DNA from: a virus
Virus record (IMG/VR): IMGVR_UViG_3300050821_018050
Span: 1-64,000 of that record
Strand: one strand, 5' to 3'
Length of the DNA: 64,000 nt
In this document: positions 7,743 through 17,302 of the stretch, one piece after another
Layout: every line of letters starts with the position of its first letter
Numbering within the stretch: the first letter of the stretch is position 1
Position numbers and translations under genes: made by a program
Notes under the pieces: model-generated
What the model saw: the letters and a program-made list of their open reading frames with translations, nothing else
What the model was told of the DNA's origin: nothing
Databases searched by the model: none

Positions 7743-9334
7743 TTTACGGTATTGGCGCAACACAGGCGATCGATAGCAGCGGCGAAATTCTTTCAGTAGA
7801 AGGATGCGACATTTCAGATGTTGCGGCTGGAAAAGCGTTTTTTAATTGGGAGCACTCAAACGATGGAGCAGATACAATCGTAGGAGCCGTAACCTACGCT
7901 AAGAAAATCTATTCATTGGCAGAATGCGAAAATGATAAACAAAAAGAATGCTGGGAAGCCTGCCTCTTACCCATGGTTTATATCGAAGGGCGACTTTTTG
8001 ATAAAGAGGGTCATGTAGGAGCTATTTGTTTGGCCGCTATGTTTAGATCATTTGCTGCTCGCGGCGAAAAGATTCAGATAGGTACTTCTATTGAAGGCGC
8101 TACTATGCAGCGCGGTCAGGGGCCAGAGCATAATATTTTAATGCGCACTCTAGCTCGTAGGTGGGCGATCACTTTAAGACCATGCAATAAACAATGCATG
8201 CTTTATTTAGATAAAGATGAATATCCAGACGTTCTAAAATCAGAAACTTTTAATTTCATGGATATCGCTCCTCAAGATGTACCAGCACATGGTTTCATTA
8301 ATATTGAAGATCCTATCGCAGATATCTACAATACAATCGCTGAATTAAATAAAACTCTTGATGCAGGGGGCGGTGCAACCTGCGCTCCTTCACAATTAGT
8401 TGGCGGCGCTGCGCTTGGTGTAGAAAATCTTGTTGGTAGTACAAAAGATCGTATTAAGAATGCATATAAAAAATGGGACCGCAAAAAAAGTTTAAAGGCT
8501 CACATGAAAGCCGAACTCCCAGATGTTGCTGAAAAATACATAGAACATTTTGATGATATTGCTAATGAATTACAAATAAAAAAATCTGAAGGTTTGATTA
8601 GAATTGAATCAGATAAGCAGGGCAATGATGGAGCTACCGCATCTCAAAAGGCTTTACTAAATGGAACTTCTGTTTCTGCTAATGGAAGTCCCAGCAGAAT
8701 CGCTACAAATGATAATGGTCAAGTATTAGATATTTATTCATCATCTATTACGCCAACAGGCGGCGAAACAGCTAAAAATGCGGCTTCTTATTATGCAGCA
8801 GCTGATGATGTATTTGGTCTTGGCGATCATGTTACTCCTACGGCCTTTTTCCTCCATCAAACTTTCCCTATGGATGGAGCACCGTTACATTATGCTGTAG
8901 CTCAGCCAGAAGGTCAATCGGCACTTATTGGCAAAACATTCGAAGATTCTTTTGGCAAGAATAAAGAACTGTACCAAAAAATTGGCCTTATGGATGCAAT
9001 ACTTGGCCATGGTCATAGAATATGTGGTAATATACTGTTGAATAAAGGTAAACCTATTTTGATGGATAATCATCACGCTTTCGAATATAATCAACCTTCA
9101 GGCATGCACCAAAAACTCCACGGCGGAGATATCATGGGTGAAGATACAAGAAATTGGCTGATGTCGATTGATCCAAAAAAACTTGCGGGGACACTAGCGA
9201 GTAGTAAAATTGGATTAGATCGGGTTAAAAAAGCCATAACTGCTTTAAAAATCGCGCAGGCTCATAATCATCATCCGATTGACAAAATAGTAGAAAAAAT
9301 CTATCATATAGAAATGGATCCTGTACAGCAATGA
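7736..9334 (+). CDS. prohead protease fused to a PI3/4-kinase-like domain
   Basis: The N-terminal part (about residues 1-200) looks like a phage prohead serine protease. FFNWEHS supplies the candidate catalytic His and IGTSIEGATMQ the candidate Ser in the usual G-x-S-x-x-G context, followed by RRWAITLRPC. The C-terminal part (about 345-500) resembles the phosphatidylinositol 3/4-kinase/HipA-like fold: an N-lobe-like VFGLGDHVTPTAFFL, a catalytic-loop-like GHGHRICGNILL and a metal-binding-like PILMDNHHAF. In active relatives the loop reads G-N-x-D-R-H; here His replaces the Asp, so this may be a pseudokinase. KKSEGLI lies in the linker. The gene starts at GTG 7736, preceded by AAGGTGGG. It likely matures the head, and the kinase part may be cargo. 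Confidence 0.75.
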   Translation: MLIYGIGATQAIDSSGEILSVEGCDISDVAAGKAFFNWEHSNDGADTIVGAVTYAKKIYSLAECENDKQKECWEACLLPMVYIEGRLFDKEGHVGAICLAAMFRSFAARGEKIQIGTSIEGATMQRGQGPEHNILMRTLARRWAITLRPCNKQCMLYLDKDEYPDVLKSETFNFMDIAPQDVPAHGFINIEDPIADIYNTIAELNKTLDAGGGATCAPSQLVGGAALGVENLVGSTKDRIKNAYKKWDRKKSLKAHMKAELPDVAEKYIEHFDDIANELQIKKSEGLIRIESDKQGNDGATASQKALLNGTSVSANGSPSRIATNDNGQVLDIYSSSITPTGGETAKNAASYYAAADDVFGLGDHVTPTAFFLHQTFPMDGAPLHYAVAQPEGQSALIGKTFEDSFGKNKELYQKIGLMDAILGHGHRICGNILLNKGKPILMDNHHAFEYNQPSGMHQKLHGGDIMGEDTRNWLMSIDPKKLAGTLASSKIGLDRVKKAITALKIAQAHNHHPIDKIVEKIYHIEMDPVQQ

Positions 9335-9951
9335 AAGTTTATCGAATTGTATCGAAACATTCTGAAATACCTTTAGCGGAAATTCGTGCTGACGATCATG
9401 GTAGTATTGAATGGACCGTAGATAATACTAACGGAAAATTACCATCAGAAGCGGGAGATAATCTTGCGTCTATTTCTAAATATGTTGAAGCAAATAAACA
9501 TATGGATTTCGCAGAAGATGATAAATCCGCCGCTCAACTTTTAAGATATGTACTTGAAAATGGCGATGTAGCAGAAGTTACGACAGATGGTGCATCTTGC
9601 GTTTTAAATGGAAAGATTTTATCTCAAGAAGAAAAAGCTGCCTTTTTTGATGCTATTACCCAAGGAACAATCAAAGTAGCTCGCAAAGCTGATGTAATGC
9701 GCCCAATTCCTGTCCCAGCAACAAAACCGCTAGAATACAAACCGGTGGAAACCCCTAAATTAAATCCATCCCTATTGGCTGCTTATCGTCAAGAAATTGA
9801 ATCAGCATATGAAGCTACCCAAAATGATGCATTGTTAGGCAAATCGGAATTAGATCCTACTCAATTTGATGTACCATCAGATGATGTACCGTTTGCACAA
9901 AGAATGATCCAAGTTTTAGCAAAGGAAGCTCGTAAAAATGCCAGACGCTAA
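9331..9951 (+). CDS. head-region protein of unknown function (206 aa)
   Basis: The family is not recognised. The N-terminal 110 residues look like a compact alpha/beta domain (MKVYRIVSKHSEIPLAEIRA), followed by a Pro-rich linker (PIPVPATKPLEYKPVETPK) and a helical tail. LLGKSELDPTQF lies about 35 residues before the C-terminus, a good copy of the recurrent KSE motif. It overlaps the upstream gene by 4 nt (ATGA) and the downstream giant gene by 14 nt, so it is part of the protease-core operon. Confidence 0.7.
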   Translation: MKVYRIVSKHSEIPLAEIRADDHGSIEWTVDNTNGKLPSEAGDNLASISKYVEANKHMDFAEDDKSAAQLLRYVLENGDVAEVTTDGASCVLNGKILSQEEKAAFFDAITQGTIKVARKADVMRPIPVPATKPLEYKPVETPKLNPSLLAAYRQEIESAYEATQNDALLGKSELDPTQFDVPSDDVPFAQRMIQVLAKEARKNARR

Positions 9952-12900
9952 TATCACTACACCAGAAATTAAACAACCTGAAATGGTACAAGATCAATGG
10001 GAGCCATCTATGAACGATGCCTCTGATTTTGCAAATACCTCGGCCCCTCCTGCATGGCTACATGAAAATGTATCAAGGTCTTTAAATGAAAATGCAGATC
10101 CATATGATTTAGCGGAAGCTGTTAAAAATCCCGCTACCCCCGAAAAAACCTTAGATTTAATTCACAGTCATTTTAAAAATAACCCCGATGATTCCGAATC
10201 CTTTTCTGATCGCCCAATGACTGCCCTATTGGAACATCCAAAAGCAAAAGTGGAATGGGCTAGAGATATTTTAGACCGTAAACGGGCTGGGGAAGATATT
10301 CATGGCGGTCATCTTAGAGCTGCGATGAAGCATAAAGAAATTACACAGAATGAATTAAATGATCTTGTGGGTAGCAGCATGCAAAATCCCAAAGACCGCG
10401 CTCAGCTTGATGCATCCCGCACAGATCCATCTTTTCTTTTAGAGCAGCATAAACAATTGGACTCTCAATCAGACTCTGGTGATCAGCCCTGGGGTGATTC
10501 TAAAAAAGAACATTACTTGCAAGAAATCGCTAATCATCCAGGACATACACCCGAAACCCTTGAAGCTACTCGAAAACTTCTCATGAACCATTCGGGTGGC
10601 TATGCGAATGCACAAAATTTTTTAGAAAATCAAAAAGGATTAAATCATAATCAAATTGAGGAATTCTACAATCATCATCAGCCAAAAGCAGTTGAAGAAA
10701 GAGATGATAGACAATTAGCAGAAACCGCATTTAACCATCCAAATGTAGATCCATCATTTATCGCTTCTCGTGCAACCGCAGGTTCTGACGGTGAACGTAG
10801 CGCAGCACTTGAAAGTGAAAAGTTGCCACATGAGAACCAATTAAAGGCAATGAACGAAGGTTTCGCTAATCCAGATATTGATGATCATTATCATTTAGCA
10901 AATAATCCAAATCTACCGCCAGATATAGCTAGCCGCTTACTAGAAGCCCATGGTCCTCATGTATTAGGTGGAAAATATTTAAATCATCCCAATTTACCAG
11001 AGCAAGCAATTGCTCAGGCTTGGGAAAATTCAGCAAAAACACCAAAAGATGCAAAAGCTTTTTTAGCGCGTAAAACATTACCGACAAAAGTTTTATCAGA
11101 TATCGTGACTTCTGGTAAACCAGCTGACGCAGCTAAAGCAGTTAATCATCCAAGTGCCGATCAATCATTGATCGATTTAGCGTCACAAAGAAAAGCTAAA
11201 GACGTACAAGCTGCTGTCGCCAAACACCCTCTTGGGCAAGAAAAGCATTTAGGCAATCATATCTTGTCTGGTAAAATGCCAGCATCTGAATATATTAATG
11301 AACATGATGAAAAAGTTTCTCCCGAAGTTCAAATTAAAGCTCATCAAATGTTTGCAAATAAGATTTCAGACCCAAAAAATGCAGATTATTCAGATTCCAA
11401 TCAAAATGCATCAGCTTATTGGCTATACCATTCTCCGCATGTTAGTGATGAGCAAAAAGAAGCCTTAGTAAATCGTTCTTTATCTCAAAATAAAGACATG
11501 ACTAATTCTTTAGCGTGGCATTCTACAAATCTAAAAGCCCATGCTAAGTTATTAACAGATGCTGCAGATGAAGGAAATGTTGAAGCTGGTAAAGCAGTCT
11601 TAACTAATCCTAAACTATTTACTAATGCAGATCTTGATGAAGCACAAAATCCAAAATTTTTAAACAGCGCAGTTAATATGGCTACTCATCCAGATGCTAT
11701 TAGAAATGATGGTATCCAAGGTCAATTAGCTGGCGCACTGTTATCAAATCCAAATTTAGAAACAGAACAAGTTAAAAAATTAATAGATACCCATGGCCAC
11801 AAATTAATGACAGAGATTAGCAAAGGGCATCTTTTGCCCCATCTTCATGGTAAAACTCCAGAAGAAAGACATGCATTTTTTCAAGATTTGTCCACTACTC
11901 CAAATGGTAAATTAGCCACCCTCGTATCACCCGAATCTCCAGCTGATTTAAAAGCGCACGCTATTAATTCGATGAATACAGAAGAATTGATTAATTTCAC
12001 AAAAAATGCACCAGAAAATAGCGTTATATCGGCTTTCCGTACATTACCAGTAGATCAACGAATCGCCATGGTTAAAGGATCCCATAATGATAATTTATAT
12101 GGGGATAATAATGCGGTTCCCGCCACTGCATTGCATACATTGACTCCAGAAGAGGCTCCCCTTAGTAGTATTTTAAATGGATCTAAATCAGAAGATGTAA
12201 GTAATATTATTAAAAACCTTCCAGACTCATATTCAGGAGTCCATGATCCAAAAGCTGATGCTATTATGGTTAATCAGCATCCAGAAGCTCTTCCTGCTTA
12301 TAATTTATATTCTATGGGAAGAGGCGATGCTGCGACCCACTTTTTTCATGATAGAATTATGCCACATTTAAATGAAGATAATGCATATGCTGCTCTTAAT
12401 TCATTAATGTCTAGTAAAAATTTTACGGGCACTGTAGATGACGTAGACGCGATTGCAGATTCAGCAAAAACTCCATATTTGTCGGATGCTGCTCGCGCAA
12501 ACCTTGTAGTAAGAGCAATGCATAAAAGATTGCTTAGTCCATATTGGACTGCTGAATCATTTAATTTGCCAGGTGTAGGTAAAGAATTATTAGATTCAGA
12601 TAATTTAATTAGTGATAAACAAAAATTAAATATTATTAATGATATGGTTTCAAAGCCTAATGTAGATCCAGAAGATTTCACTGCTGCAATTGATGCAGTA
12701 AAACGCCGTGGGTTATTAGCAGAAAGTCCAAATAAAGAAGAAGATAAAGTTTTTGATGGCATGATAAATCATGCATTTAATCATCATAATCAGAATACTG
12801 CAGATGATATTTCTACAATTGTTTCTGCATACACATCTGGGAAAAAAGCTGACAAAGTTGTTAAAACTTTAGGTGATATTTTTCATAAAGTCAACTCGTC

Positions 12901-15900
12901 TAGTCTTCCTCCTGAAGCAAAACATAAAATCATAATTGATTCTTACAATAAATCTTTAGAACTTGCTGCCATTGGTCAATATGGGCCTATCGCATATGGG
13001 TTAGCAGAACCCGTAGCTGATTCAATCATGGCTAATAATGATTTATCTGAACTTTTTAAACAAGGTACTAATGGAACAGCATCATCTCCAATATTTATTG
13101 ACGCCATGAATAAAATAGCTTCTGAACCGCAATTGTTAAACCCAGATGATCTTAATAGTCTTTATAGCAATATTTTGCAGTCCTCTGGTAATGCTAATTT
13201 AACGTCACAAAATTTTGCTAAAGTTTTAGATGCAGGGATCGATAGCGGCAATAAAGATATACAAGAATCGGCTGGTGCAGTACTTTCTAAAGGAATTGAG
13301 TATTCTGGCAAAATGGATCCTGAAAATTTTGATTCTATGGTTAAAACCGGATTCAAGAAAATGCACAGTCTTCCTCCAGAAGTCAAAGATCGTGTGGCAG
13401 TTTCTATTGCAACTTCTACAGCATCACCCGGCGATCGTTTGCGTGCATTGCATTTAATTAGTGATCAAGCTAACCGCCAAGTAAACATAAACAAAGATAT
13501 TCTTAATAGTGATGATATGATTGCCAAAGCTCGTACAGCACCATGGGCAGCTACTCAGCTTACAAATCGATTTAAAGAATTAAGCCCAGAATTTCAAGAC
13601 AAAGCGGCTGATTCAATTGCTGACGGAATGCTTAATAGTAATGCCGATGAGCATACAAGGTCTAGCGTAGTTAGCCATATTATATCTAAAGCTGGCTCGA
13701 CTATTTCGTCTACTGCTGTTAAAAAACTTTTTTCTCCGCTAAATTTCGATTCTCAGACCAGCGTTCTTTCCAATATGCCTGGATCCGAATTTGGTTCATA
13801 CTCTGCTATTTCAGATCAATATTTAGCTAATGCGAAATTATCAGCTTACCAAAACATTGACCCTAATACTGGTCAGGAAAACCTGGACCCAACAAAAACT
13901 TTAGATGCCATTCAAGCAATGAGGATGCTTTTACCGAAAGCAGACAACTTTGGGGATGCTGATAAAAGTGCTGTGATTAATATGCAGAATGAATCTGCTA
14001 AAATGATTGATCACTTATTGAATCGTAAAGATCTCGATATCAATCAAAACAGTGCTTTGATCGAACATCTTGGTGGATTACTGACCAGCAACTTCTCAAA
14101 AGAGCATTTAGACGCTGCCACATTGAATAAAACTATTTCGAGTGCTTTAGCTAAAGGAGCTGAAGGAGAAGTACGTATTAGCCCTGCTTTAGAACGTCAC
14201 ATGATACGATATCAAGGAATAGACAATAAAAATATTGAATCTTTAGCCACTAGCCAGCCCGCTATTATTGCTCATTTAGCATCTAATCCAAATATGGATG
14301 CCAACAAAATTGATATTATTAATAAGGTACTTACTGATTCAAATATTAAAAAACTCGATGATACGACGCTTAAAATAATTGCAAGTAATATGATGAAAGG
14401 TGCTCAAGCTACAGGAACATCACATCAAGCTCTTAATGTTGCTATTCGCAGTTTGAAACACACAGATGAATCAGCAAGAGACCAGTTTCTAGTCGATTTA
14501 GCACCTTTAGATTCCGATAATGTCCAATATATGTTAGACACAGGGTTTGCAACCCCCACTATGTTAGCTGAATCTAATCATGGTGGTAAAAAGGTATATG
14601 AACAGTTTCTAAAAAATCATACACCAACATTTAATTCAATTATATGTAATAATGATCATTTTGATGATCGCGGAGCAGACAAAATAATCCAACATTCATC
14701 TGAAAATGATGTGGGTGAAAATGTTAGATTTATGCTACAAAATTCATCCGGTAAATTATCTAAGCAGAAGTTTGATGAAATTTGCGAAAAGTTTCCTTCT
14801 GTAGTTAAAGAAAATCCAGATGTTATATGCAAATCTCCGCATTTAGATTTTAATTCAATTCAAAATCTTCATAAACAAATCGCCCCAGATTACTCAAAAT
14901 TTATTGAACGCGGCAATAATTTCGCTCCAACCTATATAAACGTAAAATATGGTGCAAAGGTTTTTCGTGAAAATTACCCACAAACTCTGCCCGAAAAGAT
15001 TGATAACATTAATTCGCGTAAATTGCTGAAATCGCAATCTTCTCGAAATGGCGCGGATCGTCTACAGCAAGCTATGGCTGTTATCCCGCCACAGGGGGTT
15101 GCTTGGGGTGAGTTTAAAAAGGCTAATAAACAAATGGAAAGTTGGCCTGAAGTTAAAGCTTTGTTCATGTCCAAAAATAATAAGCCTGTAATGCCGGAAG
15201 ACATAGCTCAAGCAATTGCTAAAATCCCCGAGCAGCAATACCATATCACTTACGATAGTTGGGAAGGTGTGCAACGCCACAATGATAAGAAAAATTTAGT
15301 TGTGCAATTGAATACTGGCGAGTCATTCGACAAGACCCTTGGCGAAGATCCTAAATTGTGGAATTTCTACCAAATGGTGCAACAATCCGCCAATGGAACT
15401 AATGGCCAAGGAAGCTCTCATCCAGTTACTCCTCACACAGTCGGATGGGTGCGCATTGATACCTCTTCTCCAGAACATTTCATGGTGGAAGAATTTCAGT
15501 CGGATTTCAACCAAAAACTGAAAAAACACATTAAGGCTGCTTTTGAGAAAAATCCAAAAGGTACAGTTTCATTTGGGGGCCAATCTTATACTCACGAAGA
15601 AGCTGACGAATATATCGATAAAATCGAGAAAGCCTTCGAGGGTTGGATGCCAACTGCATACCAAGCTGTGGAAGCTTTAGCAAAAAAACAAGGGGTAAAG
15701 AAAATCTTTGTTCATGGCGTGGGCGTAAGAAAACAATTATCGGGAGTTTCCCCGGAACAGCACGTAGCTACTTTTGATGAGGCTTATAAAAAACAACCGC
15801 AAAAAATGGGATATCAACAATGTAATTATTCAGATTATCCATCTTTTAACCCAGATATTCAAAATAAAAACATCGATAAAAAATGCTGGGTAAAAGATAT

Positions 15901-15907
15901 TTCTTAA
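9938..15907 (+). CDS. giant solenoid-repeat protein (1989 aa) with C-terminal viral polyvalent-type domain
   Basis: Residues about 60-1650 are built from short helical repeats with an N-P/H-P signature, for example NHPNVDPSFIASRA, NNPNLPPDIASRLLEAHG, NHPNLPEQAIAQAW and SNPNLETEQVKKLI. This resembles variant leucine-rich or HEAT-type solenoids. The last 270 residues form a separate domain with VGWVRIDT, FMVEEFQSDF and a closing MGYQQC...CWVKDI, like the EIQSD-containing domains of large viral polyvalent proteins; its activity is unknown. A single KSE copy (GSKSEDV) is present. The location next to the protease suggests an inner-head or ejected protein, but a tail or host-interaction role is not excluded. 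Confidence 0.75.
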   Translation: MPDANITTPEIKQPEMVQDQWEPSMNDASDFANTSAPPAWLHENVSRSLNENADPYDLAEAVKNPATPEKTLDLIHSHFKNNPDDSESFSDRPMTALLEHPKAKVEWARDILDRKRAGEDIHGGHLRAAMKHKEITQNELNDLVGSSMQNPKDRAQLDASRTDPSFLLEQHKQLDSQSDSGDQPWGDSKKEHYLQEIANHPGHTPETLEATRKLLMNHSGGYANAQNFLENQKGLNHNQIEEFYNHHQPKAVEERDDRQLAETAFNHPNVDPSFIASRATAGSDGERSAALESEKLPHENQLKAMNEGFANPDIDDHYHLANNPNLPPDIASRLLEAHGPHVLGGKYLNHPNLPEQAIAQAWENSAKTPKDAKAFLARKTLPTKVLSDIVTSGKPADAAKAVNHPSADQSLIDLASQRKAKDVQAAVAKHPLGQEKHLGNHILSGKMPASEYINEHDEKVSPEVQIKAHQMFANKISDPKNADYSDSNQNASAYWLYHSPHVSDEQKEALVNRSLSQNKDMTNSLAWHSTNLKAHAKLLTDAADEGNVEAGKAVLTNPKLFTNADLDEAQNPKFLNSAVNMATHPDAIRNDGIQGQLAGALLSNPNLETEQVKKLIDTHGHKLMTEISKGHLLPHLHGKTPEERHAFFQDLSTTPNGKLATLVSPESPADLKAHAINSMNTEELINFTKNAPENSVISAFRTLPVDQRIAMVKGSHNDNLYGDNNAVPATALHTLTPEEAPLSSILNGSKSEDVSNIIKNLPDSYSGVHDPKADAIMVNQHPEALPAYNLYSMGRGDAATHFFHDRIMPHLNEDNAYAALNSLMSSKNFTGTVDDVDAIADSAKTPYLSDAARANLVVRAMHKRLLSPYWTAESFNLPGVGKELLDSDNLISDKQKLNIINDMVSKPNVDPEDFTAAIDAVKRRGLLAESPNKEEDKVFDGMINHAFNHHNQNTADDISTIVSAYTSGKKADKVVKTLGDIFHKVNSSSLPPEAKHKIIIDSYNKSLELAAIGQYGPIAYGLAEPVADSIMANNDLSELFKQGTNGTASSPIFIDAMNKIASEPQLLNPDDLNSLYSNILQSSGNANLTSQNFAKVLDAGIDSGNKDIQESAGAVLSKGIEYSGKMDPENFDSMVKTGFKKMHSLPPEVKDRVAVSIATSTASPGDRLRALHLISDQANRQVNINKDILNSDDMIAKARTAPWAATQLTNRFKELSPEFQDKAADSIADGMLNSNADEHTRSSVVSHIISKAGSTISSTAVKKLFSPLNFDSQTSVLSNMPGSEFGSYSAISDQYLANAKLSAYQNIDPNTGQENLDPTKTLDAIQAMRMLLPKADNFGDADKSAVINMQNESAKMIDHLLNRKDLDINQNSALIEHLGGLLTSNFSKEHLDAATLNKTISSALAKGAEGEVRISPALERHMIRYQGIDNKNIESLATSQPAIIAHLASNPNMDANKIDIINKVLTDSNIKKLDDTTLKIIASNMMKGAQATGTSHQALNVAIRSLKHTDESARDQFLVDLAPLDSDNVQYMLDTGFATPTMLAESNHGGKKVYEQFLKNHTPTFNSIICNNDHFDDRGADKIIQHSSENDVGENVRFMLQNSSGKLSKQKFDEICEKFPSVVKENPDVICKSPHLDFNSIQNLHKQIAPDYSKFIERGNNFAPTYINVKYGAKVFRENYPQTLPEKIDNINSRKLLKSQSSRNGADRLQQAMAVIPPQGVAWGEFKKANKQMESWPEVKALFMSKNNKPVMPEDIAQAIAKIPEQQYHITYDSWEGVQRHNDKKNLVVQLNTGESFDKTLGEDPKLWNFYQMVQQSANGTNGQGSSHPVTPHTVGWVRIDTSSPEHFMVEEFQSDFNQKLKKHIKAAFEKNPKGTVSFGGQSYTHEEADEYIDKIEKAFEGWMPTAYQAVEALAKKQGVKKIFVHGVGVRKQLSGVSPEQHVATFDEAYKKQPQKMGYQQCNYSDYPSFNPDIQNKNIDKKCWVKDIS

Positions 15908-16251
15908 ATTGGGAATAGTTCGGAGAATACCCAGAAGTTTCTAAATTTTTGTACATAGCTGCCAATGTTCGAATAATACCCGAAACCAATTTTATTACAT
16001 TTGAGATCGTTGTCGTATTTTACTCCTCCGATCTCGATTGGTACCCCTGCAAGATTCGCCTCTGCTCGCCAACAAATTCCATAAAATCTATGACGATTGC
16101 CAGGGACCGGTATTTGCCACTCGTCTTGTGATGTGATAATATTGGATATCACTGAAAATAAAGCAGGACGAACATTGATAAACCAATCGTCTCGGGCTTC
16201 GGCGTAATCAACGATAAAAAGTATAATACGTTTTTCTAAATCATTAAGCAT
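15904..16251 (-). CDS. small protein of the LExRIL-like family (115 aa)
   Basis: The N-terminus MLNDLEKRIILFIVDYAEAR carries the family signature; the rest is aromatic-rich with no known domain. It is the last gene of a minus-strand cassette and overlaps the upstream gene by 8 nt. It converges on the giant solenoid gene with a 4-nt overlap of the two stop regions. Function unknown. Confidence 0.72.
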   Translation of the reverse strand: MLNDLEKRIILFIVDYAEARDDWFINVRPALFSVISNIITSQDEWQIPVPGNRHRFYGICWRAEANLAGVPIEIGGVKYDNDLKCNKIGFGYYSNIGSYVQKFRNFWVFSELFPI

Positions 16252-16573
16252 ATTTATAGGTTATTGATAAAATGACATTATCGGTGAAATAAATGAGATA
16301 ATCGTGCGAGTCGTGAACTGAACTTAAATTCCAAGTTAGATCAGAGTCATCTGTATCGTCGAATATTTTCGCATAAGCCGCGCCATAGTAAAGAAAATTA
16401 TTGTCGGTATTACGAAATATCATTTCTAAGTAACTAACTATTGCTATAGCAATAGAATCACCAAACCCTATATCTGATACCATTAAGTTAATAAAATCCG
16501 GTCCTTTGGCGCACCATTGATTCCCGTCGCGATCAAGCGATATTTGAAGTCGATCCCATTTTCTGAAGTTCAT
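16244..16573 (-). CDS. small hypothetical protein (109 aa)
   Basis: Starts at ATG 16573 with GAGGA about 6 nt upstream; TTG 16585 is a weaker alternative. The sequence begins MNFRKWDRLQISLDRDGNQW and contains an acidic stretch (DDTDDSDL) and a GFGDSIAIAIVSYLE segment. Its pattern resembles short immunity-like or DUF1828-style phage proteins only vaguely, so no function is given. It overlaps both neighbours, consistent with a tight operon. Confidence 0.65.
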   Translation of the reverse strand: MNFRKWDRLQISLDRDGNQWCAKGPDFINLMVSDIGFGDSIAIAIVSYLEMIFRNTDNNFLYYGAAYAKIFDDTDDSDLTWNLSSVHDSHDYLIYFTDNVILSITYKYA

Positions 16574-16673
16574 ACAATTCCTCAAGCATATCTACTAGTT
16601 GCTCATTCGTAGGTTTTTCGCTAGTAGTCGGTTCAGTATATTCATATGAAAAAATCAGAGATTTATCTTCCAT
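16533..16673 (-). CDS. tiny acidic protein with predicted leaderless mRNA (46 aa)
   Basis: The frame starts at ATG 16673 (MEDKSLIFSYEYTEPTTSEK) and stops at 16533, overlapping the next gene by 41 nt. The start codon lies exactly 6 nt after TATATT (16685-16680), which has TTGCCA 17 bp upstream, so the ATG is the predicted +1. No Shine-Dalgarno is present. It is strongly acidic. This promoter geometry, repeated elsewhere, is the main reason to accept so short a gene. Confidence 0.5.
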   Translation of the reverse strand: MEDKSLIFSYEYTEPTTSEKPTNEQLVDMLEELYELQKMGSTSNIA

Positions 16674-16679
16674 ATAACA

Positions 16680-16708
16680 AATATAACATTAAATATATTA
16701 TTTGGCAA
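16680..16708 (-). promoter_or_regulatory. sigma70-like promoter, start codon at +1
   Basis: On the minus strand: TTGCCA (16708-16703), 17-bp spacer, TATATT (16685-16680), then 6 nt and ATG 16673. The promoter lies inside the preceding tiny gene. Confidence 0.55.
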
Positions 16709-16835
16709 TATATTTTTTACTTTTATTGGATAAATTTAGTGCGAGCATCCTGATAGTTCGATATGTACCGAACTTTTGTTCCCAGGTTAGAGCCGTGTAA
16801 AATTCTAGTATACGATCCTCAAGAGCCCTTGACAT
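16698..16835 (-). CDS. tiny protein of the LExRIL-like family (45 aa)
   Basis: The frame runs from ATG 16835 to TAA 16698 and begins MSRALEDRILEFYTALTWEQ, one of the clearest copies of the LExRIL signature. It ends with a very basic tail (NKSKKYIAK). The start overlaps the end of the upstream 99-aa gene by 17 nt, so translational coupling is likely. Function unknown. Family membership, not length, supports the call. Confidence 0.55.
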   Translation of the reverse strand: MSRALEDRILEFYTALTWEQKFGTYRTIRMLALNLSNKSKKYIAK

Positions 16836-17118
16836 AATGCCTGTTAGGATTCCCCTTGCCATGACTTTCTACGAAAATGACGTATCCGCGCTTGTATCGA
16901 ACACCATGCTCTTCGTCTTCGGCCATAACCATTTCAACCTGAGCTAAAACATAAGGAATTTTTCTTTTTTCGAGACCATCTTCTAATTCTTCGATATCGA
17001 CCATACTCATTGGATCATTGAAAGAATGTAATTTGTTGATAAAAATCTTTTCATTGAGATATTTATGAGAGTCAACTATGACTTTGATATTACTGTACTT
17101 TTGATTTTCTTTGTTCAT
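16819..17118 (-). CDS. small hypothetical protein (99 aa), first gene of a minus-strand cassette
   Basis: Begins MNKENQKYSNIKVIVDSHKY; AAGG lies upstream of the ATG. The middle is acidic and helical (MVDIEELEDGLEKRKIPYVL), then there is a basic VRYKRGYVIFVESHGKGN segment. It has a consensus-like promoter upstream with a leader of about 40 nt. It resembles no family I can name. It leads a five-gene accessory cassette transcribed against the head genes. Confidence 0.65.
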   Translation of the reverse strand: MNKENQKYSNIKVIVDSHKYLNEKIFINKLHSFNDPMSMVDIEELEDGLEKRKIPYVLAQVEMVMAEDEEHGVRYKRGYVIFVESHGKGNPNRHYVKGS

Positions 17119-17165
17119 TTTTAGTCTACCTTAACTAGTTTTATTAAAACGTCCCGTTTCTTATT

Positions 17166-17194
17166 AACTTATCATAATGTCAAGATATTGTCAA
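17166..17194 (-). promoter_or_regulatory. sigma70-like promoter for the 15904-17118 cassette
   Basis: On the minus strand: TTGACA (17194-17189), 17-bp spacer, TAAGTT (17171-17166). Unlike most promoters in this window it leaves a leader of about 40 nt before the ATG at 17118. Confidence 0.55.
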
Positions 17195-17205
17195 CAAAAT
17201 AAACA

Positions 17206-17252
17206 CTAGGATATTTAGAGTCGATTTTTCGCAAAATCTATCCTAATAATTA
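17206..17252 (+). promoter_or_regulatory. hairpin plus variant late motif upstream of the capsid operon
   Basis: TAGGAT (17207-17212) can pair with ATCCTA near 17240-17245, enclosing an inner hairpin GATTTT-TCG-AAAATC type. The right arm merges into CCTAATAAT (17242-17250), a one-base variant of the late core. The first capsid gene starts 50 nt further on behind AAGGAG. This could be a promoter with an RNA structure near its start, or chance. Confidence 0.35.
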
Positions 17253-17302
17253 CTTGAGGTTGAGCATAAGCCAACCGTAACTTTACTTTTAAGGAGTAAA
17301 CA

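Noticed and set aside
12346-12762. 138-codon frame on the minus strand inside the giant gene
   Set aside because: It is a mirror of the Ala/Ser/Leu-rich solenoid repeats, has no promoter or ribosome-binding site, and lacks protein-like composition. The plus-strand repeat protein explains the sequence.
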